DNA of 64,000 nucleotides, taken from contig CAVPUH010000003.1 of assembly GCA_963708795.1 (NCBI GenBank), positions 186,001-250,000 of the forward strand. Reading direction: 5' to 3'. The position numbers were made by a program, and so were the translations under genes. Shown here piece by piece: positions 16,647 to 24,715 of this stretch (position 1 is its first letter; each line of letters opens with the position of its first letter). The notes under the pieces are model-generated. The model was not told the origin of the DNA and ran no database searches. It saw nothing but the letters and a program-made list of their open reading frames with translations. The DNA comes from DAIQRJ01 sp963708795 (lineage in GTDB: Bacteria; Actinomycetota; Actinomycetes; Propionibacteriales; DAIQRJ01).

Positions 16647-18047
16647 ATGCCGCTGCATGACCGTGAGTCCGTCCGTTCGTCCCTCGAGGATTCCGTCTAC
16701 GCCGGCGGCGATCTGGCCAAGGCCGCACCAAAGTATCGCTTCCCGACGCCCGAGTGGTCCGCCGACGACGCGTACGCCGTCGTGGCCGACGAGCTGCTGC
16801 TGGACGGCAACTCGCGACAGAACCTGGCGACCTTCTGCCAGACCTGGGAGGAGCCTGCGGTCCACAAGCTGATGGACCTCGCCATCGACAAGAACATGAT
16901 CGACAAGGACGAGTACCCGCAGACCGCGGAGCTCGAGCGACGTTGCGTGCACATGCTCGCCGACCTCTGGAACGCACCCGAATCGGCGAACACCGTCGGC
17001 GCGTCCGCGATCGGCTCCTCGGAGGCGTGCATGCTCGGCGGTCTGGCGGCGAAGTGGCGGTGGCGCGCGAAGCGGGAGGCCGCCGGCCAGCCCACCGACA
17101 AGCCCAACATGGTGTGCGGCCCGGTGCAGGTCGTGTGGCACAAGTTCGCCAAGTACTGGGACATCGAGATGCGCGAGGTCCCGATGTCGAAGGGCCACTA
17201 CGCGATGGACGTCGACGACATGCTGGCCCGCGTCGACGAGAACACGATCATGGTGGTGCCGACCTTCGGCGTCACCTACACGGGCTCGTACGAGATGGTG
17301 CGCCCGCTGGCCGATGCTCTCGACACCTTGCAGGCCGAGACCGGCCTCGACATCGACATCCACGTCGACGGGGCCAGTGGAGCGTTCCTGGCCCCGTTCT
17401 GCGCGCCGGCGGTGGAGTGGGACTTCCGGATTCCCCGCGTCAAGTCGATCAGCACGTCCGGGCACAAGTTCGGGCTGGCACCGCTGGGCGTCGGCTGGGT
17501 GGTCTGGCGCGACGCCACCGAGCTCCCCGACGATCTGATCTTCCACGTCTCCTATCTCGGCGGCGACATGCCGGTGTTCCAGATCAACTTCTCCCGGCCG
17601 GCCGGGCAGATCGCCGCCCAGTACTACGACTTCATCCGGTTGGGCCGCGAGGGTTACCGCCGGGTGCACATGGCTTCCTACGACACCGGCCAGTTCCTGG
17701 CGAAGGAGATCGTCAAGCTCGGGCCGTTCGAGTTGATCTGCGACAGCGACCCGCTCACCGGCATCCCGTCCGTCGCCTGGAAACTCATCGACGGCGAGGA
17801 TCCCGGCTACACGCTCTACGACCTCGCGGACCGGCTCCGCATCCGCGGCTGGCAGGTCCCGGCGTATCCGCTGACCGGCGAGGTGTCGGAGGTGGCCGTC
17901 CAGCGCATCCTGGTGCGACAGGGTGTCAGCCGAGACCTCGCCTCGATCCTGCTGGCCGATCTGCGCGAGGCCGTCGAGCACTTCACCCACCACCCCGTCA
18001 CGGTGTCGATGACCGCAGCGGAGGCCTCGGGCTTCAGCCACTTATGA
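16647..18047 (+). CDS. gadB: Glutamate decarboxylase
   Basis: A 466-residue PLP-dependent group-II decarboxylase that converts glutamate to GABA plus CO2, consuming a proton. Family hallmarks are all present: LFCQTW-like NLATFCQTWEEP, GSSEACMLGGLA, HVDGASGAFLAPF, and the PLP lysine near residue 274 in STSGHKFGLAPLG. Length and ends match bacterial GadB/GadA. GABA production gives acid resistance or feeds the GABA shunt. No glutamate/GABA antiporter is adjacent. The start is ATG 16647 (GGGAG upstream); the open frame further 5' is Arg/Pro-rich and lacks family support. Confidence 0.95.
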   Translation: MPLHDRESVRSSLEDSVYAGGDLAKAAPKYRFPTPEWSADDAYAVVADELLLDGNSRQNLATFCQTWEEPAVHKLMDLAIDKNMIDKDEYPQTAELERRCVHMLADLWNAPESANTVGASAIGSSEACMLGGLAAKWRWRAKREAAGQPTDKPNMVCGPVQVVWHKFAKYWDIEMREVPMSKGHYAMDVDDMLARVDENTIMVVPTFGVTYTGSYEMVRPLADALDTLQAETGLDIDIHVDGASGAFLAPFCAPAVEWDFRIPRVKSISTSGHKFGLAPLGVGWVVWRDATELPDDLIFHVSYLGGDMPVFQINFSRPAGQIAAQYYDFIRLGREGYRRVHMASYDTGQFLAKEIVKLGPFELICDSDPLTGIPSVAWKLIDGEDPGYTLYDLADRLRIRGWQVPAYPLTGEVSEVAVQRILVRQGVSRDLASILLADLREAVEHFTHHPVTVSMTAAEASGFSHL

Positions 18048-18061
18048 GCCGGTGATGCGAG

Positions 18062-19360
18062 ATGCTTCGTCGTGACGCGATCAGCGAGTACACGGCAGGT
18101 GCCCTCTGGGTATGGCCCGCTGCCTGCGGTGCGATCGCACTCGTGGGCGGATACGTCCTGGCCCACGTCGGCGTGCACCCGGGCTCCCGGCTGTTCTTCC
18201 TGGCGTTCCAGGGGACGGCGGAGGACGCCCGCTCGCTGCTGATCACCATCACCGGCACGGTCGTCACGGTCATCGCCCTCGTGCTCGGCCTGACGGTGGT
18301 CGCGCTGCAGTTGTCGTCGACCCAGTTCTCTCCGCGGCTGTTACGGAACTTCCTACGCGACCGTTCCACCCAGCTGGTCCTCAGCGTGTTCATCGCCACC
18401 TTCGCCTACAGCGCCGCGGGTCTGTACACGGTCGGCGTCTCCGCCGGGAACCGGGTCTCGGACTTTCCGAGGCTCGCCGTGAGCGGAGCGATGGTGCTGC
18501 TCTTCCTCAGCCTCGCGATGGTCGTCTTCTACGCGAACCATCTCGCGCACTCGATCCAGATCGACGCCATCGCGAAGAAGGTGGAACGCGTCACGCTCGA
18601 CGTCATCCGTGAGCTCCCGACCACACCCGAGTCACAGGTGTCGTGGACCCCACCCGCGACGGCGGCGGCGGTGCTCTCGACGAGATCCGGCTACATCCAG
18701 GCCATGCACGTCGACGAGCTGGCCGAGTTGAGCAGGCGTACCGGCGTCTCCCTGTTCTTCCGACTCAGGTCCGGCGATCACATCGTGGCGGGAACGACGC
18801 TGTGCTGGGCGTGGACCGGTGGGTCGGCGGATCCGGCACCGCCGATCCAGCAGGTGCGACCAGCGATCGAGGCGAGGATTCGAGTCGGCTTCGAGCGGAC
18901 CATGGAGGAGGACGCGGCCTTCGGTATCCGTCAGCTGATCGACATCGCCTGCAAGGCCCTCTCGCCCGCGGTCAACGACCCGTACACGGCCGTGCAGGCC
19001 ATCGACCACCTGTCGGTCGTGTTCTGCGCCCTCGCAGTCCTTCCACTCGGGCCGATCGTCTCGACCGACGCCACGACGGGCGCCTCACTCGTCGTGCCGA
19101 GCCGGACATTCGACGAGTATCTGTCGACGACGTGCGGACTCATCCGCCGATACGGCGCGTCGGAGCCGACCGTTTCGGTAGCGCTGCTGGGACTTCTGGC
19201 CAACTGCGCGGCGGTGCTGCCCGCCGGCAGCGATCGCGGCGACCTCCTTCGTGCACAGGCGGAGGTCATCCTCACCGACGCCGCGCGGGAGATCGCGAAC
19301 CCCGGTGACGTCGAGCCGGTTCGGGTCGCCGGCCGGAGGTTGATCGAGGCGTTGAAGTAG
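18062..19360 (+). CDS. DUF2254 membrane protein
   Basis: A 432-residue protein with four to five N-terminal transmembrane segments and a soluble C-terminal half. The conserved stretch TGTVVTVIALVLGLTVVALQ continuing SSTQFSPRLLRNFLRD is the DUF2254 signature. The C-terminal half has FGIRQLIDIACKALSPAVND with PYTAVQAIDHL, also conserved in the family. The function is unknown; a channel-like membrane role has been guessed from topology. It starts 14 nt after gadB and is probably co-transcribed with it. A link to acid or ion homeostasis is an inference from that position. Confidence 0.88.
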   Translation: MLRRDAISEYTAGALWVWPAACGAIALVGGYVLAHVGVHPGSRLFFLAFQGTAEDARSLLITITGTVVTVIALVLGLTVVALQLSSTQFSPRLLRNFLRDRSTQLVLSVFIATFAYSAAGLYTVGVSAGNRVSDFPRLAVSGAMVLLFLSLAMVVFYANHLAHSIQIDAIAKKVERVTLDVIRELPTTPESQVSWTPPATAAAVLSTRSGYIQAMHVDELAELSRRTGVSLFFRLRSGDHIVAGTTLCWAWTGGSADPAPPIQQVRPAIEARIRVGFERTMEEDAAFGIRQLIDIACKALSPAVNDPYTAVQAIDHLSVVFCALAVLPLGPIVSTDATTGASLVVPSRTFDEYLSTTCGLIRRYGASEPTVSVALLGLLANCAAVLPAGSDRGDLLRAQAEVILTDAAREIANPGDVEPVRVAGRRLIEALK

Positions 19361-19415
19361 CGGGTGTCGGTCGCAGCATCGTGCGCAGCCGGTGCCGGCC
19401 TCGTATCCTGGCCGC

Positions 19416-19703
19416 GTGGACCTCGACTTCACCGGTGAGATCTGGGAGTGGCGCGGGCCGGCGCCGTACTACTTCGTCTCCGTGCCCGAGGACGAGTGTG
19501 CCGAACTCGAGGCAGCGTCGAGTTTCGTCAGCTATGGCTGGGGAATGATCCCGGTGACAGTCCGGATCGGCGAGACGACCTGGACGACATCGCTCTGGCC
19601 GAAGGACGGCGGCTACGTCGTGCCACTCAAGGACCTGGTGCGGAAGAAGGAACGCATCGGCGAAGGCGACGCGGTGGCGGTACGACTGTCGGTCGGGATC
19701 TGA
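19416..19703 (+). CDS. DUF1905 domain protein
   Basis: A 95-residue single-domain DUF1905 protein: LDFTGEIWEWRGPAPYYFVS, then GWGMIPVTVRIG, TSLWPKDGGYVVPLKD and GDAVAVRLSV. These make up the whole small beta-barrel. I chose GTG 19416 because TATCCT (19404-19409) lies 6 nt upstream in the leaderless layout. No partner YdeI domain is fused here, unlike the copy at 5583. Function is unknown. The next gene follows 6 nt after the stop and is probably co-transcribed. Confidence 0.85.
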   Translation: MDLDFTGEIWEWRGPAPYYFVSVPEDECAELEAASSFVSYGWGMIPVTVRIGETTWTTSLWPKDGGYVVPLKDLVRKKERIGEGDAVAVRLSVGI

Positions 19704-19709
19704 CCCGCC

Positions 19710-20519
19710 ATGACACCCCAGTATGGTCCGCATCGGTGGTCGGCGGGACCTGACGACGGCGGTGATGCCCGCCCTGCGTTTCGGGGCGCTCGATTCACGG
19801 TCGCGGACCTCACGGGTACGACCTTCGTCGACTGCGACATGACCGGCCTCAAGGTTGTCGACTCGTGGCTCGTCGGCGTCGACGTCTCCGGCTTCGTGAG
19901 GCAGTTCGTCATCAACGGGGTCGATGTCTCGGACTTCGTCGAGGCCGAGCTCGACCGCCGGCATCCCGAACGCGTTCAACTGAGGGAGGTCGCGTCGGCC
20001 GCCGACTTCCGGGCGATGTGGGACACCGTCGAGAGGCTCTGGTCGCAGGCGTCGGAGCGCGCCGCGCGTCTGCCCGAGGCGGCGTTGTACGAACGGATCG
20101 ACGACGAGTGGTCTTTCGTCGAAACCCTGCGCCACCTCGTCTTCATCACGGACTCGTGGGCGAGCCGCACCGTCCTCGACGATGCCCGTCCCTACCACCC
20201 GCTCGGTGTCACCCAGACCGCGTACTCCCCGATCGACGCCACGCGGCTGGGCATCGTCGCCGGCGCTACCCCGGCGTACGCCGAGGTCATGCAGGTGCGT
20301 CGCGACCGGATGGCGTCGATGCGTGCGATCGTCGACGGCCTGAACGACGCCGACCTCGACCGGATGTGCTCGCGGTCCCCCGCACCGGGCTATCCCGAAG
20401 GCGACCGCTCGGTCGGCGAATGCCTCGGTGTGGTCATGGACGAGGAGTGCGAGCACTACCGGTTCGCCTCGCGGGACCTGGCGGTACTGGAAGCGCGGGC
20501 AGGGCGCGGTCCCGGGTGA
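19710..20519 (+). CDS. DinB-superfamily protein with pentapeptide-like N-terminus
   Basis: A 269-residue protein. The first ~70 residues contain a short run with pentapeptide-repeat character (FRGARFTVADLTGTTFVDCD), and the rest is a DinB/YfiT-like four-helix bundle. DEWSFVETLRHLVFITDSW carries the first metal-site His, and a later GECLGVVMDEECEHYRFASR carries the C-terminal His. DinB relatives in actinobacteria include mycothiol-dependent transferases. The partner thiol is not shown by the sequence. It is cotranscribed with the DUF1905 gene and followed by a strong terminator. Confidence 0.82.
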   Translation: MTPQYGPHRWSAGPDDGGDARPAFRGARFTVADLTGTTFVDCDMTGLKVVDSWLVGVDVSGFVRQFVINGVDVSDFVEAELDRRHPERVQLREVASAADFRAMWDTVERLWSQASERAARLPEAALYERIDDEWSFVETLRHLVFITDSWASRTVLDDARPYHPLGVTQTAYSPIDATRLGIVAGATPAYAEVMQVRRDRMASMRAIVDGLNDADLDRMCSRSPAPGYPEGDRSVGECLGVVMDEECEHYRFASRDLAVLEARAGRGPG

Positions 20520-20526
20520 ACATGGC

Positions 20527-20557
20527 GATGCCCCCTCGGCGTGACCGAGGGGGCATC
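20527..20557. terminator. Intrinsic terminator between convergent genes
   Basis: A 13-bp perfect stem, GATGCCCCCTCGG with its complement, and a 5-nt loop start 8 nt after the DinB-like gene. It also lies 28 nt beyond the stop of the small minus-strand gene at 20585, so it probably ends transcription from both sides. Confidence 0.88.
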
Positions 20558-20584
20558 GACGTCCTGGGCTGAACGCCGCGGCGC

Positions 20585-20737
20585 TCAGGCCGCGTGGCGG
20601 CCCTTGCGGCTCTCACTCCGCCGGCGAATGGCGCCGGTGGCGCGGCGGTCGCGTGCGGACGGGTGGCCGTATCGCGCCGTGTGGAGAGCAGCCAGGTACT
20701 CAGACTGCGAAACGGGCGACGGTGAAACGACGAACAC
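20585..20737 (-). CDS. Small basic protein, Arg/Ser/Lys-rich C-terminus
   Basis: A 50-residue reading frame below usual gene-calling length. It starts at GTG 20737 with GAAGGGG 9 nt upstream, and the shared terminator lies just after its TGA. The sequence runs SPSPVSQSEYLAALHTARYG, HPSARDRRATGAI, and ends RRRSESRKGRHAA, with a net charge strongly positive. The composition is not that of a frame shadow, since Tyr, His, Ser and Glu occur in an orderly way. The tail resembles nucleic-acid-binding or ribosome-associated small proteins. No family is named. A GAAGCC-CGGT-GGCTTC hairpin lies in its 5' leader (20769-20784). Confidence 0.5.
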   Translation of the reverse strand: MFVVSPSPVSQSEYLAALHTARYGHPSARDRRATGAIRRRSESRKGRHAA

Positions 20738-21093
20738 GAGGAACAACCCCTTCAAGGCTGACGGATGCGAAGCCCGGTGGCTTCGTCACCTGTAGGAGGC
20801 ACTCCCGCGGCCAAAGGTTGGCCGACTCGTATGTGACGGTGCCGACATCAGCAGAACGCCGCCCGGCGATCACTCTGCGTCACGTCTCTGGTGGCCCATG
20901 GAGGCACCGCGGCGCCCGTGCAACGGACGTCCCCATCACCGGGAATTCCCTTACAGGTAGACCGATCCGCCCGATCCGCGAGCATTCGGCGTGGCGTCGG
21001 CGACGCGCCGTCGAGGTCTCGCCAGTCGACGGATCCGCCGTTACGTTGACGCGGTCACGCGGGATCGGACCCGCGGACGCTGAGAGGGTGGCC
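20738..21093. other. Intergenic leader region between the small basic gene and the AAA+ gene
   Basis: About 350 bp with no credible gene. It must hold the minus-strand promoter of the small basic protein and the plus-strand promoter of the AAA+ ATPase. The hairpin at 20769-20784 sits in the minus-strand leader. A long open plus-strand frame crosses it but is Arg/Pro-rich and has no family features. Confidence 0.4.
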
Positions 21094-22563
21094 GTGGCCG
21101 ACATGGGCTCGAAGGCAGAAGCAGAGACCGATTCCGCAGCCGAAGACCGGCAGTTCGCACGTGCGTTCACCCGGTTCATCGAGGTCATGGGCGCGCGAGC
21201 CGTTGCCGACGAGGTCAGGCTGACCCCGCTCGGCGAACTCGTCCAGGAGTTCGTGGGTGTCGATCTCACCGCGGTCCAGCCGGTGTCTGATCGCTTCCGT
21301 GATCACGAGATCGTCGACATCGACAACGCTGTGTCCTTCCTCGACGGCCAGGGCGGCGGACAGGTTGTCGGCATCAACGGCGCGAACCGGATGCACGTCG
21401 AGTCGTTCCTCGGCTTCCTCTTCGACTCGCACGGAGGTTTCGCCCCGGGCCCGGTGAACTACCTGCGGCTCCCGAACGGCCCCGAGAGCGTGACGGAGGT
21501 CGTCGGCCTCGGCATTTCGCTGATGCGGATGGACGGCCACCCCCTTGCCGTCCTGCGCCGCTCCGGCAACCGCTACGTGGGACGCGAGCACTTCACGCTC
21601 GAGGTCCTGTGTACCGACCCCGATACGAGCCGCCGCTATCTCGACGCGGTGCGGGCGAGGATGGCCTCCCACGGCATCGCTCGTGGCCAGGTGGTGTCCT
21701 TCGACGAGAACCAGTTCGACGGACACAGCCCCGGCACCGGACTGACGTTCCACCACCGGCCGGACGTTCCCGAGTCGGCGGTCGTTCTGCCGGACGGCGT
21801 GATCGACCGGGTCCGGCGGCATGTCGTCGGCATCGGCCAGAACCGTGCTGCGCTCGTCGACGCCGGCCAGCATCTCAAGCGTGGTGTGCTGCTCTACGGA
21901 CCCCCGGGTACCGGCAAGACCCACCTCGTGCGGCATCTGCTGAGCAGTACGCCAGGGACGACTGCGGTGCTGCTGTCGGGCCGGACCCTGGGCCTGCTGT
22001 CCGAGGCGGCCAGGTTGGCTCGCGCGAACCAACCGGCCATGGTGGTTCTCGAGGATTGCGATCTCGTGGCCGAGGAACGCGATGGCGACGGCGACGCCAC
22101 CGAACTCTTCGAGACGCTCGAGGTCCTCGACGGCATGAGCGGCGACGCCGACGTGGCGTTCGTGATGACGACGAATCGGCCGGACCTGCTCGAACGCGCC
22201 CTCATCCAGAGGCCGGGACGGGTCGATCTCGCCATGCACATCGATCGCCCGGACGCGTCGGCTCGGCGCCGGTTGCTCGACCTGTACTCAGCCGACGTGG
22301 AACTGCCGGCAGACGCGCTCGACACGGCGGCGGAGCGATCCGACGGCGCGACCGCGTCGTTCGCGAAGGAACTCATCCGCCGTTCGGTGCTCCTCGGGGC
22401 CAGCGCGGGCCGGCCAGCCGGCGGACAGGACCTCCTCGCTGCGCTCGACGAGATGATGTCCGACGGCGAGGCGCTCACCAGATCGCTGCTCGGCGGTGGC
22501 ACCCGCGCGACGCGGGACCGGTTTCGCAGGCACGCCGACGATGACGACCTGGAGGAAGGCTGA
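21094..22563 (+). CDS. AAA+ family ATPase
   Basis: A 489-residue protein with an N-terminal ~240-residue domain of unknown fold and one C-terminal AAA+ module of the classical type. It has Walker A GPPGTGKT near residue 269, Walker B MVVLEDCDLV, sensor-1 TTNRPD and the arginine-finger-like RPGRVD, followed by a helical lid. All residues for ATP hydrolysis are present. Architecture resembles stand-alone actinobacterial AAA ATPases related to the Cdc48/ARC type, which remodel proteins as hexamers; the substrate is unknown. I chose GTG 21094, since GAGAGG lies 5-6 nt upstream; ATG 21103 and GTG 21088 are alternatives. It ends in an acidic tail, DDDDLEEG. Confidence 0.85.
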   Translation: MADMGSKAEAETDSAAEDRQFARAFTRFIEVMGARAVADEVRLTPLGELVQEFVGVDLTAVQPVSDRFRDHEIVDIDNAVSFLDGQGGGQVVGINGANRMHVESFLGFLFDSHGGFAPGPVNYLRLPNGPESVTEVVGLGISLMRMDGHPLAVLRRSGNRYVGREHFTLEVLCTDPDTSRRYLDAVRARMASHGIARGQVVSFDENQFDGHSPGTGLTFHHRPDVPESAVVLPDGVIDRVRRHVVGIGQNRAALVDAGQHLKRGVLLYGPPGTGKTHLVRHLLSSTPGTTAVLLSGRTLGLLSEAARLARANQPAMVVLEDCDLVAEERDGDGDATELFETLEVLDGMSGDADVAFVMTTNRPDLLERALIQRPGRVDLAMHIDRPDASARRRLLDLYSADVELPADALDTAAERSDGATASFAKELIRRSVLLGASAGRPAGGQDLLAALDEMMSDGEALTRSLLGGGTRATRDRFRRHADDDDLEEG

Positions 22564-22583
22564 CCGGGAGTCAGCTCCCGGTC
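22562..22583. terminator. Short hairpin terminator between convergent genes
   Basis: GACCGGGAG and its complement CTCCCGGTC with a TCAG loop overlap both stop codons of the AAA+ gene and the small acidic gene. It probably serves both. Confidence 0.7.
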
Positions 22584-22747
22584 GTCTCGTCGTCCACGTG
22601 CTCCGGCTCGGCGCCTTCCGGCTGGTCGGGTTCGGCCACGTCGGGCTCGTCGGTCAGATTGGGCTCGGTGGCCGGATCGGGGTTCACCGGCTGCGTGAGG
22701 TCGGGATTCACGTCGTCCGGATCGGGAATGCTCGTCGTCTGGGTCAT
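22571..22747 (-). CDS. Small acidic, Pro/Asp-rich disordered protein
   Basis: A 58-residue protein made almost only of Asp, Glu, Pro, Thr and Asn, with repeating PDxxxPDL/PNPD-type motifs (SIPDPDDVNPDLTQPVNPDP). No hydrophobic core is possible, so it is intrinsically disordered. Start ATG 22747 has an AGAGGGGG RBS 5 nt upstream, so the frame is probably translated; six further codons upstream are optional. No family is known to me. The strong RBS and compact gene suggest a highly expressed acidic protein, perhaps a nucleic-acid mimic or stress protectant, but this is speculation. Confidence 0.6.
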   Translation of the reverse strand: MTQTTSIPDPDDVNPDLTQPVNPDPATEPNLTDEPDVAEPDQPEGAEPEHVDDETTGS

Positions 22748-22798
22748 GTCCGCCCCCTCTGCCATGCGCCGGCCGTTCCGACGGCTGCGCCCAGCGTG

Positions 22799-23455
22799 TC
22801 AGGCCGGCGCAGCGGTGACCAGCACCACGGGCTCGGCCTGCAGCTTCCACGTGCCGAGCAGGGCGGGCCTGTCGCTGTCGGCCGCCGCCATGTCGATGAC
22901 GCGGGCGACGGAGAGGGTCCACGCCGGCGCCGCCACGACCGTTGTCGTGCCGACCGTGGACACCGCGAATTCGCCGGCGCCGATCGCGGCCGGGACCGTG
23001 GATGACGATCCCGTCCCCCACACGGAAGCGGTCGGGGTCCGCGCCGTCGGCCCGTCGTCGGTCTCGACCAGCTCCTCCGCCTGCGGTCGACCCGCGACGA
23101 TCGTGGCGGTCAGGGCGTTCACGTAGACGGGATCGGCGGTCGCGTCATAGACCCATCTCTTACCCAGCACCGAATGCTCCATCGTGCCGATCAGGGCCTC
23201 CCCAACATCCCCAGCATCCGTGGCTTCTGACAGCGGCGCGTCGCGGTAGGTCATCGGCACCTGGAGAACGCGGGCGCCCGCGCCGACGAGGAGGGTCTCG
23301 ACGCCGACCGCTCCGGCCGGGTCGTCGAATCGGAACGCCCCGAGGGACACGAGCTCCGGCCGGCTGTCGTCGTCGAACCACGGCTGGTGTGCCAGCCACT
23401 CGCCGATCAGCTCGAGCTTCGACGGCCGGATCTGGGCACGATGGAGGATCGCCAC
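22799..23455 (-). CDS. Maltokinase N-terminal cap-like domain protein
   Basis: A 218-residue protein resembling the N-terminal cap domain of mycobacterial maltokinase (Mak_N_cap) and the CG0192-type actinobacterial proteins. Features are RAQIRPSKLELIGEWLAHQP, VSLGAFRFDDPAGAVGVETL, VPMTYRDAPL and HSVLGKRWVYDATADPVYV. There is no kinase domain behind the cap, so the protein cannot be maltokinase itself. Its role is unknown; cap-only proteins recur in actinobacteria. It is probably a single gene. ATG 23455 is used and no strong RBS is seen. Confidence 0.75.
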   Translation of the reverse strand: MAILHRAQIRPSKLELIGEWLAHQPWFDDDSRPELVSLGAFRFDDPAGAVGVETLLVGAGARVLQVPMTYRDAPLSEATDAGDVGEALIGTMEHSVLGKRWVYDATADPVYVNALTATIVAGRPQAEELVETDDGPTARTPTASVWGTGSSSTVPAAIGAGEFAVSTVGTTTVVAAPAWTLSVARVIDMAAADSDRPALLGTWKLQAEPVVLVTAAPA

Positions 23456-23516
23456 GACCGGAGCCTAGGCCACGAACGACACCGGTGGGTGACCGAGCGG
23501 ACCGATGCCGCGGCGG

Positions 23517-23783
23517 TCACCCGCCGAGGGAGTCGAACCGGCTCAGACGCTCCTGCATGGTGGCGTAGGTCGTCGCCGGCGCCGGCGAACCGCCGTCTCG
23601 AACCGTCGTCGCGACCGCGACGGCCGCGTCGACAGCGCAGCGAAACGGAAGGGATCCCGTGCTGACGCGACGGATTCCGAGGGCACCGAGCTGACCGAGA
23701 CTCAGGCCGGGCACGACGAGGACGTTGACCGGGACGGGAAGACCGGCCGCGATGGCCCGGTGAACCAGAGCGTCGGATTTCAC
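23517..23783 (-). pseudogene. C-terminal remnant of isocitrate lyase/phosphoenolpyruvate mutase family protein
   Basis: An 88-residue frame from GTG 23783, overlapping the stop of the upstream kinase-like gene in GTGA. It matches only the C-terminal quarter of PEP mutase/isocitrate-lyase-like proteins: SDALVHRAIAAGLPVPVNVL, then PGLSLGQLGALGIRRVSTGS and a final helix. The catalytic N-terminal barrel with the KxCGH-type motif and metal ligands is missing. It is therefore a truncated gene whose 5' part has been replaced by the neighbouring gene, and it is unlikely to be active. Confidence 0.72.
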
Positions 23784-24715
23784 CGGTAGGTCGCCACTGC
23801 CGCAGACAGACGATCGACGAAGCCGCGTGCCCACGCGCTGCTGCCGTCGACTGTCAGGACGCTGAGATAGGCGAAGATCCGCCACAGCTCCCGTCGATCG
23901 GGGAAGCCGGGATCGAGGTCATGCAGGTCGCGATAGGTGTCGAACAGATCGTGCGGTACCGGGGTGAAGTAGTCGACCAGCGCGAGGTCGAGCTCGGGGT
24001 GCCCGTAGTACGGCGAGGCGTCGATCACGACCGCACCGTCGTTCGTGCTCACGAAGTTGTGGTGCTGCGCATCCCCGTGGAGCAGCGACGGGAGCTGTTC
24101 TGGACCCGCGAGCAGCTCGAGGCGACCCATCACCCGCTCGACGTCGCGTGCCTGCTCGGTCGTGACGGTGCCTGCGTCCACCGCTGAACGCAGGCGAGGG
24201 AGCACCCGGCGGTGTGCGTAGAAGTCGGTCCAGGTGTTGGTCGCCACGGGTCGGTTGTCCTGGTGGAGAGGGCCGAAGAAGCCGTCGTCGTCGAGACCGA
24301 ACCGCTCGCCGGTGACGACGTGCATCTCGGCCAGCGCGCGACCGATCGCCCGCCAGTCCTCGACGGTGCGCCGCTCCGGCGGATTCTCCTGAAGGGACTC
24401 GAAGACGACAACGGACCACCCGTCGCGATCGACGTGCCCGGCGCCCACGGGAACGGGCGTCCGGACCCCGGCGACGTCGTGGATCAACGCGAGCCCGGCG
24501 GTTTCCGCACGTGCCTGCTCGGCTGCGTCGTCATTCGAGAGCAGCTTGGCGAAGATCGACAGCGTCGGCCCGTGCAGGACCGCGGCCGGGTGCGACGAGC
24601 GGTCGGCGAGATCCGTCATGCCGGTGCATCGCCATGGCTGGCCGAGATGGTCACTGACCGCCCGCTCGACCTCGCCGAGTACGACCGTGCTCAGGAGGGG
24701 ATGCCCGGGGCTCAC
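23780..24715 (-). CDS. Fructosamine-kinase/APH-fold family protein
   Basis: A 311-residue kinase-like protein. The segments are LSIFAKLLSNDDAAEQARAE (nucleotide-lobe Lys), GFFGPLHQDN, TNTWTDFYAHRRVLPRL, the catalytic loop LLHGDAQHHNFVS and the metal-site AVVIDASPYYGHPELDLAL. The GHPELDLA motif is typical of fructosamine-3-kinase/ketosamine-3-kinase relatives, which phosphorylate glycated amines. The Asp of HGD, the Asn and the following Asp are kept, so activity is likely. It overlaps the upstream methyltransferase by 4 bp (ATGA), so the two are translationally coupled. A related protein occurs at 51782. Confidence 0.8.
   Translation of the reverse strand: MSPGHPLLSTVVLGEVERAVSDHLGQPWRCTGMTDLADRSSHPAAVLHGPTLSIFAKLLSNDDAAEQARAETAGLALIHDVAGVRTPVPVGAGHVDRDGWSVVVFESLQENPPERRTVEDWRAIGRALAEMHVVTGERFGLDDDGFFGPLHQDNRPVATNTWTDFYAHRRVLPRLRSAVDAGTVTTEQARDVERVMGRLELLAGPEQLPSLLHGDAQHHNFVSTNDGAVVIDASPYYGHPELDLALVDYFTPVPHDLFDTYRDLHDLDPGFPDRRELWRIFAYLSVLTVDGSSAWARGFVDRLSAAVATYR

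Noticed and set aside
20769..20784. Riboswitch in the leader of the small basic gene
   Set aside because: Only one short hairpin is present. No conserved core of a known riboswitch class could be recognised.
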